A stretch of 64,000 nt of DNA, taken from NCBI GenBank assembly GCA_022448245.1, contig JAKVCO010000001.1:116686-180685 (forward strand). Direction: 5' to 3'. This document shows, piece by piece, positions 53,025 through 60,747 of this stretch. The stretch's first letter is position 1; every line of letters starts with the position of its first letter. This DNA comes from Paracoccaceae bacterium. Lineage in GTDB: Bacteria; Pseudomonadota; Alphaproteobacteria; Rhodobacterales; Rhodobacteraceae. The translations under genes and the position numbers were made by a program. The notes below the pieces were generated by a model. It saw only the letters and a list, made by a program, of their open reading frames with translations, did not search any database and was not told where the DNA came from.

Positions 53025-54008
53025 ATGTTCAATGCTCTGATCGTCGAGAAAGATGACGAAGGGAAAAGCTCTGCCGCCGTGCAGGAGATCAGTGAGGACA
53101 GGCTGCCTGAAGGGAATGTGACCGTCGCGGTCGAATATTCCACGGTCAACTACAAGGACGGTCTGTGCATTGGGCCCGGTGGCGGGCTGGTGCGCAACTA
53201 TCCCCATGTCCCGGGGATCGATTTCGCCGGCACTGTCGAGACGTCTGATGATGATCGCTATGCACCGGGCGACAAGGTCGTGCTGACCGGTTGGCGTGTT
53301 GGTGAAATGCACTGGGGCGGCTACGCGCAGAAAGCCCGTGTGAGTGCGGATTGGCTCGTGCCGCTGCCTTCGGGCATGACGACGCGACAAGCGATGGCCG
53401 TGGGCACGGCGGGCTTCACGGCGATGCTGGCGGTGCAGGCGCTGGAGGATCACGGGATCAAGGATGGCCCGGTGCTCGTAACCGGTGCAGCGGGTGGCGT
53501 AGGCTCTGTCGCCACGGCGATCCTTGCCGCCAAAGGCCACCAGGTGGCCGGGGTCACCGGGCGTCCTGAGACGGCCGACTACTTGAAGAGTCTTGGTGCA
53601 ACTCAGATCGTGGCCCGTGAAGAGATCAACGAGACGACGAAGCGCCCGCTCGAGACGGAGACATGGGGCGGCTGCGTCGACGCCGTGGGGGGCGCAATGC
53701 TCGCACGCGTGTTGGGCCAGATGCAGTACGGCGCCTCAGTGGCGGCTGTGGGTCTTGCCGGTGGGGCAGGGCTGCCCGCGACGGTTATCCCGTTCTTGCT
53801 GCGCGGTGTGAACCTTCTGGGCATCGACAGCGTCATGCAGCCATTTGCAGCGCGCGAACGGGCATGGGCTGATATCGCGACCACGCTGCCGATGGACACG
53901 CTTGAGGCAATGATCCAGCCTGCAACGCTGAGCGATCTCCCCGGTCTCGGCAGCGACATCCTCAAAGGCCAGGTTAAGGGCCGCGTTGTTGTGGACGTGA
54001 ACGCTTAA
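53025..54008 (+). CDS. acuI: Acryloyl-CoA reductase (NADPH)
   Basis: A 327-residue zinc-free MDR protein: MFNALIVEKDDEGKSSAAVQEI, VEYSTVNYKDGLCIGPGGGLVR, PGIDFAGTVE and the nucleotide loop VLVTGAAGGVGSVATAILAAKG. It reduces acryloyl-CoA, which is formed from DMSP-derived acrylate, to propionyl-CoA and protects the cell from acrylate. AAAGGAAAG precedes ATG 53025. dmdA-acuI is a conserved Roseobacter operon. Confidence 0.93.
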   Translation: MFNALIVEKDDEGKSSAAVQEISEDRLPEGNVTVAVEYSTVNYKDGLCIGPGGGLVRNYPHVPGIDFAGTVETSDDDRYAPGDKVVLTGWRVGEMHWGGYAQKARVSADWLVPLPSGMTTRQAMAVGTAGFTAMLAVQALEDHGIKDGPVLVTGAAGGVGSVATAILAAKGHQVAGVTGRPETADYLKSLGATQIVAREEINETTKRPLETETWGGCVDAVGGAMLARVLGQMQYGASVAAVGLAGGAGLPATVIPFLLRGVNLLGIDSVMQPFAARERAWADIATTLPMDTLEAMIQPATLSDLPGLGSDILKGQVKGRVVVDVNA

Positions 54009-54133
54009 GAACACACTCAATTGGGGTGGCGGTCACGGCCGGCACCTCTCTTCTAATCGGCGCATGGTGGGCGATGCGCCGCACCCTTCGTATTTTGCTT
54101 GATAATTGGGCACAGGCAACGCAACCCTTTGGT

Positions 54134-55357
54134 ATGCAACTGGATACCGGGTTTGTCCGCGCTCAGTTTCCGGCCTTCGCAGAACCAGCACTGCGTGATC
54201 TTGCGTTCTTTGAGAACGCAGGGGGTAGTTACGCGTGCCGGTATGTCGTTTGGCGGTTGAGCCGGTTTTACAAGGAACGAAAAGTCCAGCCGTATGGGCC
54301 ATTTCCCGTCTCTGATCTTGCTGGGTCGGAGATGGACGAAGCGCGTGAGCGCTTGGCGCGGATGTTGGGCGTCTGGGCCGAGGAGGTCTCTTTCGGGCCG
54401 TCTACCACAGCGAATACCTACGTATTGGCTCAGGCCTTCCGCCAATGGCTGCCCGAGGCGTCCGAGGGGCGCCCCGCGATTATTGTGACCAATCAGGACC
54501 ACGAGGCGAACACCGGGCCGTGGCGCCGTCTTGCGGATGCGGGCATTGAGGTGCGCGAGTGGCGGATGCGCGATGATGGGCATCTCGATATTGAAGATCT
54601 AGAACCTCTGCTCGATGGCGCGCAGCTTCTGGCGTTTCCACATGCTTCGAACGTGGTGGGCGAGATCAACGACGTCGCTCGGATTTGCAGGCTCGCGCAG
54701 CGTTACGGCGTGTTCACCTGCGTAGACGGGGTGAGCTACGCGCCCCATGGTCTGCCAAACGTGCGCAAGTTGGGCTGCGATATCTACCTCTTCTCGGCGT
54801 ACAAAACCTACGGCCCGCATCAGGGCATCATGACGATCCGGCGAGAGCTTGGCATGGCGTTGCCAAATCAGGGGCACGAATTCAACGGTGCCAACCTGTG
54901 GCAGAGGTTCACGCCTGCCGGTCCGGACCACGCGCAGGTAGCCGCCTGTGCAGGTCTGCCGGACTATGTCGACGCGCTCTACAAGCATCACATGCGTGCA
55001 GGTCGCGATGGGACCGGGCGGGCCGAGGTCATCCACGATATGATGCGCGCCCGCGAGCGGGATCTTACGGCGCCCTTACTCGACATGATTGAGGAGCGCG
55101 GCTTGCGCCTCCTTGGGCCTGCCACAGTGGACCGAGCTCCGACGCTTGCGCTCGATCTTGGGCCCCATGCGTGGTCGGTGGCTCAGCGCTTGGCCGAGCA
55201 CGGCGTCATGGCCGGGGCAGGGGATTTCTATGCGGGTCGCGCCCTGTCGGCGCTGGGGATTGAGCCCGAAGAAGGGGTCCTTCGCCTGTCTTTCACACAC
55301 TACACCAGCGATGATGAGGTTGACCGGCTGATCGGGGCCCTAAATCGAGTGCTCTGA
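54134..55357 (+). CDS. Class V aminotransferase / cysteine desulfurase-like protein
   Basis: A 407-residue PLP enzyme of the IscS/CsdA fold. Visible are FFENAGGSYACRYVV at the N-terminus, FGPSTTANTYVLAQAF, NQDHEANTGPWRRLADAGIEVREW, FTCVDGVSYAPHGLPNVRKLGCDIYLFSAYKTYGPHQG (PLP Lys in SAYKTYGPH) and SFTHYTSDDEVDRLI. The start at 54134 (MQLDTGFVRAQFPAFA) is typical of this group. True substrate is uncertain; the group includes enzymes labelled cysteine desulfurase. It follows acuI by 125 bases. Confidence 0.85.
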   Translation: MQLDTGFVRAQFPAFAEPALRDLAFFENAGGSYACRYVVWRLSRFYKERKVQPYGPFPVSDLAGSEMDEARERLARMLGVWAEEVSFGPSTTANTYVLAQAFRQWLPEASEGRPAIIVTNQDHEANTGPWRRLADAGIEVREWRMRDDGHLDIEDLEPLLDGAQLLAFPHASNVVGEINDVARICRLAQRYGVFTCVDGVSYAPHGLPNVRKLGCDIYLFSAYKTYGPHQGIMTIRRELGMALPNQGHEFNGANLWQRFTPAGPDHAQVAACAGLPDYVDALYKHHMRAGRDGTGRAEVIHDMMRARERDLTAPLLDMIEERGLRLLGPATVDRAPTLALDLGPHAWSVAQRLAEHGVMAGAGDFYAGRALSALGIEPEEGVLRLSFTHYTSDDEVDRLIGALNRVL

Positions 55358-55393
55358 CCCGGGCAAAGCGCCCGCAACTAAGAGCAGGTGTCT

Positions 55394-56806
55394 ATGACTG
55401 CCCCAACCCTCATGTGGTTTCGCCGTGACCTACGGCTTTCTGACAACAACGCGCTTCTGGCGGCTTGCGCCGAAGGGCCCGTTATTCCGGTCTTTATTCA
55501 GGATGAGGTCGTCGCGACACTGGGCGCCGCGCCCGCTTGGCGCCTCGGGCTTGGTGTTGGCAAGTTGGCTGAGGCGTTGGACGCGCAGGGCTCAAAGCTG
55601 ATCTTGCGCTCCGGCAACGCGCTTGATGTGATCAAGGAACTCGTCGCCGAGACCGGCGCCAAATCCATCCATTGGTCACGCGCCTACGATCCAGACAGCC
55701 AGGCCCGCGATACGGCCGTCAAAGCTTGGACCAAGGAAGCAGGGCTCGCGGCAGAGAGCCACAAAGGCCATCTCCTTTTTGAGCCATGGACCGTGGCCAC
55801 CAAAACGGGCGGTTTCTACAAGGTATACACCCCCATGTGGAAGGCTGTGCGTGGGGCCGAGCTGCCTGAAACAGCTCCGGCGCCAGCAAAGATATCTGCG
55901 CCCGAAAGCTGGCCGCAATCCGACAACTTGGCCGATTGGAACTTGGGCGCAGGCATGCGCCGCGGCGGCGCGATCGTGCGCCCTTATGTGCGCCTCGGGG
56001 AAGACGCCGCACGCGATCGGCTGGACTATTTCTGCGATGCGTTGATCGGTGGCTACGACACAGCCCGCGACGATCCTTCGGCTGATGGCACATCGAACCT
56101 TTCCGAGAACCTCGCGCTGGGCGAAATCTCGCCCCTGACATGCTGGTGGGCGGGCATGCGCGCCATGCAAGAGGGCAAGCCAGGCGCGGAGACGTTCCTG
56201 AAGGAGATCGTATGGCGCGAGTTCGCCTATCACCTGCTCCATCACACGCCGCATATCGCAATCGGCAACTGGCGCGAGGAATGGGACGCGTTTCCGTGGA
56301 ATGAAGACGAAAACCACCCCAACGTGGTGGCTTGGAAGCAAGGGCGCACGGGTATCCGTTTCGTCGATGCGTCCATGCGCGAGATGTATGTAACTGGCCG
56401 CATGCACAACCGCGGTCGCATGATCGTGGCGTCCTACCTGTGCAAGCACCTGCTGTCGCACTGGAAAATCGGCAAGGCGTGGTTCGATGACTGCCTAATT
56501 GACTGGGACCCGGCCTCGAACGCGATGGGGTGGCAGTGGTCGGCCGGGTCGGGCCCGGATGCCACGCCATACTTCCGCGTGTTTAACCCGGTGACGCAGC
56601 GCGAAAAGTTCGACCCCAAGCGCCACTACGTGACGCGCTGGATTGCCGAAGGGCACCGAAATCCAACGCCCACGTCCTTGTCGTACTTCGATGCAGTCCC
56701 GAAAAGCTGGGGTTTGTCCGCAGAAGATGCGTACCCCGCGCCGATCATAGATGCTGCGCAAGGGCGCAAACGTGCTCTCGATGCCTACGAAAACAGGGGC
56801 TTCTGA
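55394..56806 (+). CDS. phrB: Deoxyribodipyrimidine photolyase / cryptochrome
   Basis: A 470-residue photolyase repairing UV-made pyrimidine dimers with FAD and light. The N-terminal antenna domain starts TLMWFRRDLRLSDNNALLAAC. The FAD domain has DGTSNLSENLALGEISPLTCWW, EIVWREFAYHLLHHTPHI, TGIRFVDASMREMYVTGRMHNRGRMIVASYLCKHL, and DPASNAMGWQWSAGSGPDATPYFRVFNP. ATG 55394 is three codons in from a GTG at 55388. Confidence 0.93.
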   Translation: MTAPTLMWFRRDLRLSDNNALLAACAEGPVIPVFIQDEVVATLGAAPAWRLGLGVGKLAEALDAQGSKLILRSGNALDVIKELVAETGAKSIHWSRAYDPDSQARDTAVKAWTKEAGLAAESHKGHLLFEPWTVATKTGGFYKVYTPMWKAVRGAELPETAPAPAKISAPESWPQSDNLADWNLGAGMRRGGAIVRPYVRLGEDAARDRLDYFCDALIGGYDTARDDPSADGTSNLSENLALGEISPLTCWWAGMRAMQEGKPGAETFLKEIVWREFAYHLLHHTPHIAIGNWREEWDAFPWNEDENHPNVVAWKQGRTGIRFVDASMREMYVTGRMHNRGRMIVASYLCKHLLSHWKIGKAWFDDCLIDWDPASNAMGWQWSAGSGPDATPYFRVFNPVTQREKFDPKRHYVTRWIAEGHRNPTPTSLSYFDAVPKSWGLSAEDAYPAPIIDAAQGRKRALDAYENRGF

Positions 56807-56910
56807 GCGCTGAACGCCACGAAAAGCTTGTCGGGACGAGCGCTTGGTGTCTAAAACTTCTGACAAGAACGGTGCGCGTTACAGGAAGCGGGCACATGAG
56901 GGGAGAACGC

Positions 56911-58119
56911 ATGATCCTGACGAGTACACGCGGACAGAAAAATCTGCCGCGCTATTTCACACACGTCTTCGATCTGGCTTTGGTGGCCGAGAACGGGCGT
57001 CTGGACATCCGGCTCCCCGATGATCGCGTCTTCCGCGCAGACACCAAACGCCCGGGCCCCGTGGCCGAGGTGGTCGTGCACGACAACGACGTGTTTGCGC
57101 GCATGATCCGCGAAGGTCAGCTGGGGTTCTGCGATGCCTATCTCGAAGGGCAATGGTCTACGCCTGACCTGCAGGCGTTCATGGATTTCATCCACGCCGA
57201 CAACGATGACATGTTCGACGGCTTCAAAGGCCAAAAGCTCGTCCAAGTGTACGAGAACTTCCGCCACTGGTTGAATCGGAACACCAAGAAGCAGGCCAAG
57301 AAGAACATCTCCGCCCACTACGATCTGGGCAACGATTTCTACGAGCTCTGGCTCGATGACACGATGACGTATTCGAGCGGGATCTTCACCACAGGCCAAG
57401 AGAGCCTCGAGGCCGCTCAGATCGCCAAGTACAAAAGCATGGTCGACCAGATGGGCGCCAAGCCCGGGGACCACGTGCTCGAGATCGGCTGTGGCTGGGG
57501 TGGCTTTGCGGAATATGCGGCTGGCGAACGCGGGCTGAAAGTCACGTGCCTGACGATCTCGCAGGAGCAATACAACTACGCCGTGGAGCGCATCCGCAAA
57601 GCGGGGCTTGAAGACAAGGTAACCTTCAAGCTGCAGGACTACCGCGACGAGACGGGCACCTATGACGGCATCGCCTCGATCGAGATGTTCGAGGCCGTGG
57701 GCGAAAAGTACTGGCCTGCCTATTTCGAGACCGTGCGCGAGCGCTTGAAGCCCGGCGCACAGGCCACGCTTCAGATCATCACGGTGCAGCACAAGCGCTT
57801 TGAGATCTATCGCTCAAGCGTCGACTTCATTCAGAAGTACATCTTCCCGGGCGGCATGTTGCCGTCGCCCATCGTGCTGCGCGAGCAGGTGGAGAAGGCG
57901 GGTCTGAACGTCGTGAAGTCCATCGAATTTGCCGAAAGCTACTCGCAGACGCTGCGCCGCTGGCATGATACATTCAACCAAAAGTGGGAGACCATTCACG
58001 CCATGGGCTTTGATGATCGCTTTCGCCGGATGTGGAATTTTTATCTGACGTCCTGCGCGGCCACGTTCCATTCGCGGAACTGCGACGTGACGCAGATCAC
58101 GATCTCGAGGCCCACCTGA
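56911..58119 (+). CDS. cfa: Cyclopropane-fatty-acyl-phospholipid synthase family methyltransferase
   Basis: A 402-residue SAM-dependent methyltransferase acting on membrane lipid acyl chains. The N-terminal lipid domain is at about 1-110; the core has HYDLGNDFYELWLDDTMTYSSGIF, VLEIGCGWGGFAEYAAGERGLKVTCLTISQEQ, GTYDGIASIEMFEAVGEKYWPAYFE and YIFPGGMLPS. GGGGAG precedes ATG 56911. Its stop overlaps the trgA start (ATGA), opening a five-gene run to 63.1 kb. Confidence 0.92.
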   Translation: MILTSTRGQKNLPRYFTHVFDLALVAENGRLDIRLPDDRVFRADTKRPGPVAEVVVHDNDVFARMIREGQLGFCDAYLEGQWSTPDLQAFMDFIHADNDDMFDGFKGQKLVQVYENFRHWLNRNTKKQAKKNISAHYDLGNDFYELWLDDTMTYSSGIFTTGQESLEAAQIAKYKSMVDQMGAKPGDHVLEIGCGWGGFAEYAAGERGLKVTCLTISQEQYNYAVERIRKAGLEDKVTFKLQDYRDETGTYDGIASIEMFEAVGEKYWPAYFETVRERLKPGAQATLQIITVQHKRFEIYRSSVDFIQKYIFPGGMLPSPIVLREQVEKAGLNVVKSIEFAESYSQTLRRWHDTFNQKWETIHAMGFDDRFRRMWNFYLTSCAATFHSRNCDVTQITISRPT

Positions 58120-58559
58120 TGCCCACGGTTGGCAAAGTCGTCGCTGCGATCTGCTTTGCGGCAGCAGCGTTCTACGTCTCGCTCCTTGTCCAAGACATGT
58201 ATGCGGAGGAGCGCCCCTTTCATAACATCGCTTGGATCAACGCCTGTCTCGGCGTGATCGTGGGCTGGCGTGTGGCCGGTAGCAAAGCGGGCACAGGCTG
58301 GAACGCGGCCATCGGCTATTGGTTGACGACGACGACCGCGCTCTTCGTAGTGTGCCTCTTTGCCAACTCCTTCGGGGAGATGATCCGCCAATCCATGCGC
58401 ATGCAATATGACGGCCCGATCGAAGGCATCGTCGATATCGCGTCGATCATGTGGAAGTACGGCCAGGAGATCGCCACGCAGGAGGTGCTGGGCAGTGCTC
58501 TCGTCGGCGGCCTGATCGCCGCGCTCGCGACCGAGTTCTTTGGGCGCCGTTTTCCGTGA
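58119..58559 (+). CDS. trgA: TrgA family membrane protein (tellurite resistance locus)
   Basis: A 146-residue protein with four membrane segments (about 4-22, 33-50, 61-83, 122-142). It matches TrgA of the Rhodobacter sphaeroides trgAB-cysK tellurite resistance locus in layout and neighbours. The ATG overlaps the cfa stop and the TGA overlaps the trgB GTG. Biochemical function is not known. Confidence 0.8.
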   Translation: MPTVGKVVAAICFAAAAFYVSLLVQDMYAEERPFHNIAWINACLGVIVGWRVAGSKAGTGWNAAIGYWLTTTTALFVVCLFANSFGEMIRQSMRMQYDGPIEGIVDIASIMWKYGQEIATQEVLGSALVGGLIAALATEFFGRRFP

Positions 58560-59659
58560 AACCAATCTTTGTTTACGGCACGCTTCGGCATCTGCCGCTG
58601 CTTGAGATCGTCGGCGGTGATGCTGTGGCGACGCCTGCGGTGTTGCAGGGCCACGGGGTCTTTCACGCGGGCGAGAACGATTGGCCCTGCATTTCCAAGG
58701 CCGATGGCGCAGCGGAGGGGCTTCTTCTGGAAGGGGCCAGTGCCCGCGCACGCATCGATTACTATGAGGGCGGGTATGGCTACGCGCTCGTGCCGGTGAC
58801 AGTAGAAACTGACGATGGCCCGGTTGAGGCGGAGGTCTACTGGCCCGGCGCGAGTGTCCCGGCCCCAGGCGCGGCGTGGGTGCTGGACGATTGGGTCGCG
58901 CGCTGGGGGGCGTTGACGCGGCACGTGGCGCGCGAGGCGATGGAATACTTTGGCGAAATCGACGCGGAAACCCTCGCACGGCGGATGCATGTCATCCGCG
59001 GGCGCGCCAACGCGCGGCTGACCGCTGAAAGGGCAGCCGCTCAGACAACGTCCTTGGGTCCGATCCCCAATGTCCGTGCGGAGCATGTCCGCGAGACGCG
59101 CCCCTATTCGAACTTCTACTCGCTGAAAGAAGGGGATCTGCGCATTCCTTGCTTTGACGGGTCCATGACCGAGCCCGTCAATCGGGCAAGCCTCGTAGCA
59201 TTCGATGCCGTCGTAGTCTTGCCCTACGATCCGGTCCGGGACCGTGTTCTCCTGATCGAGCAATTCCGCGTGGGGCCCTCTTTTCGGGGCGATCCGCAAT
59301 GCTTTCTGATCGAAGCGCCCGCCGGCGCGGTCGATGGGGGCGAGACGCCCGAAGAAGCCTGTCACCGCGAATTGCGGGAGGAGGCGGGTGTCACGGCGCG
59401 TGCCCTTCATCTCTGTTCCGGGTCATACCCCACGCCCGCAGCCTCGACGGAGTTTCTGACGATCTACGTCGCCATCTGCGATTTGCCGGATGATGCCAGC
59501 GGCATGGGCGGGCTCGAGACCGAGTATGAAGACATTCGATCCACCGTCGTTGACTACGCCCGCTTTAAAGAAATGCTCGATGCAGACGTGTTCAAGGTAG
59601 GCCCGCTCGTCATTGCGGGTCATTGGCTTGCGCGCCACCGGGCGCGATTGCGCGGATAG
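58556..59659 (+). CDS. trgB: TrgB: gamma-glutamylcyclotransferase-like plus NUDIX hydrolase fusion
   Basis: A 367-residue two-domain protein. Residues 1-120 are AIG2/GGCT-like (FVYGTLRHLPLLEIVGGD, ending EVYWPG). Residues about 195-360 are a NUDIX hydrolase of the ADP-ribose pyrophosphatase type: NRASLVAFDAVVVLPYDPVRDRVLLIEQFR, then GAVDGGETPEEACHRELREEAGV (Nudix box GxxxxxExxxxREUxEEx) and YPTPAASTEFLTIYVA. GTG start coupled to trgA. As in R. sphaeroides, cysK follows. Confidence 0.88.
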   Translation: MKPIFVYGTLRHLPLLEIVGGDAVATPAVLQGHGVFHAGENDWPCISKADGAAEGLLLEGASARARIDYYEGGYGYALVPVTVETDDGPVEAEVYWPGASVPAPGAAWVLDDWVARWGALTRHVAREAMEYFGEIDAETLARRMHVIRGRANARLTAERAAAQTTSLGPIPNVRAEHVRETRPYSNFYSLKEGDLRIPCFDGSMTEPVNRASLVAFDAVVVLPYDPVRDRVLLIEQFRVGPSFRGDPQCFLIEAPAGAVDGGETPEEACHRELREEAGVTARALHLCSGSYPTPAASTEFLTIYVAICDLPDDASGMGGLETEYEDIRSTVVDYARFKEMLDADVFKVGPLVIAGHWLARHRARLRG

Positions 59660-59715
59660 GCTTGTGGCGCCGCTCCGGCGCGCGTAGCACAGAAGTCGAA
59701 AAAGGAGCTCACCCC

Positions 59716-60747
59716 ATGCGCGTTTACGAAGATCTGCCCTCTGCCATCGGCAACACGCCCCTCATCAAGCTGAAGCGCGCGAGCGAGGAAACGGGCTGCA
59801 CGATCTTGGGCAAGGCTGAGTTCCTGAACCCCGGCCAATCCGTGAAGGATCGCGCCGCGCTCTTCATCATCAAGGACGCTCTGGGCAAAGGGACACTGAA
59901 GCCCGGTGGCACGATTGTTGAGGGCACCGCAGGCAACACGGGCATTGGCTTGGCCCTCGTGGGGGCTGCGCTGGGCTTTAAGTGCGTGATCGTCATTCCT
60001 GAGACGCAGAGCCAGGAAAAGAAAGACATGCTCCGTCTCGCAGGGGCCGAGCTCGTGGAGGTGCCAGCCGCACCTTACCGCAACCCCAACAACTATGTCC
60101 GCTACTCCGAGCGGCTGGCCAACAAGCTCAACGAGACGTTGCCGGGTGGCGCAGTCTGGGCAAACCAGTTCGATAATGTGGCTAACCGTCAGGCCCATAT
60201 CGAAACGACGGGCCCCGAGGTCTGGGAACAGACTGGCGGAAAGGTCGACGGCTTCATCTGCGCGGCAGGGTCTGGCGGCACGGTGGCGGGCATGGGCGCG
60301 TATCTGCAGCCCAAAGGCGTGAAGGTGGGTCTGGTAGATCCCTATGGCGCTGCGCTCTACAGCTACTACACCGACGGTGAGCTCAAATCCGAAGGCGGCT
60401 CCATCTCCGAGGGGATCGGGCAGGGGCGCATCACGGCCAACCTCGAGGGCTTCACGCCCGATTTCGCATGCCGCGTCTCTGATGAGGTGGCCGTGCCGAT
60501 CGTCTTCAACCTGCTTGAAGAGGAAGGCCTCTGCATGGGAGGTTCCACGGGGATCAACATCGGCGGCGCCATGGAGATGGCCCGGCACATGGGCCCCGGC
60601 CATACCATCGTGACGATCCTGTGCGACTACGGCACCCGCTATCAGTCCAAGCTCTTTAATCCGGAGTTCTTGCGGTCGAAGAACTTGCCGGTGCCAGAGT
60701 GGCTAGAAGCCCAAGCAAACATCCCGCAGGTGTTCGAGGAAGCATGA
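59716..60747 (+). CDS. cysK: Cysteine synthase A
   Basis: A 343-residue O-acetylserine sulfhydrylase: SAIGNTPLIKLKRASEETG, LNPGQSVKDRAALFIIKDA (PLP Lys), EGTAGNTGIGLALVGAALG and AGSGGTVAGMGAYL. It makes cysteine from O-acetylserine and sulfide. AAAGGAG is eight bases before ATG 59716. Part of the trg operon in Rhodobacteraceae, where cysteine and thiol status influence tellurite tolerance. Coupled to the next gene (ATGA). Confidence 0.95.
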   Translation: MRVYEDLPSAIGNTPLIKLKRASEETGCTILGKAEFLNPGQSVKDRAALFIIKDALGKGTLKPGGTIVEGTAGNTGIGLALVGAALGFKCVIVIPETQSQEKKDMLRLAGAELVEVPAAPYRNPNNYVRYSERLANKLNETLPGGAVWANQFDNVANRQAHIETTGPEVWEQTGGKVDGFICAAGSGGTVAGMGAYLQPKGVKVGLVDPYGAALYSYYTDGELKSEGGSISEGIGQGRITANLEGFTPDFACRVSDEVAVPIVFNLLEEEGLCMGGSTGINIGGAMEMARHMGPGHTIVTILCDYGTRYQSKLFNPEFLRSKNLPVPEWLEAQANIPQVFEEA

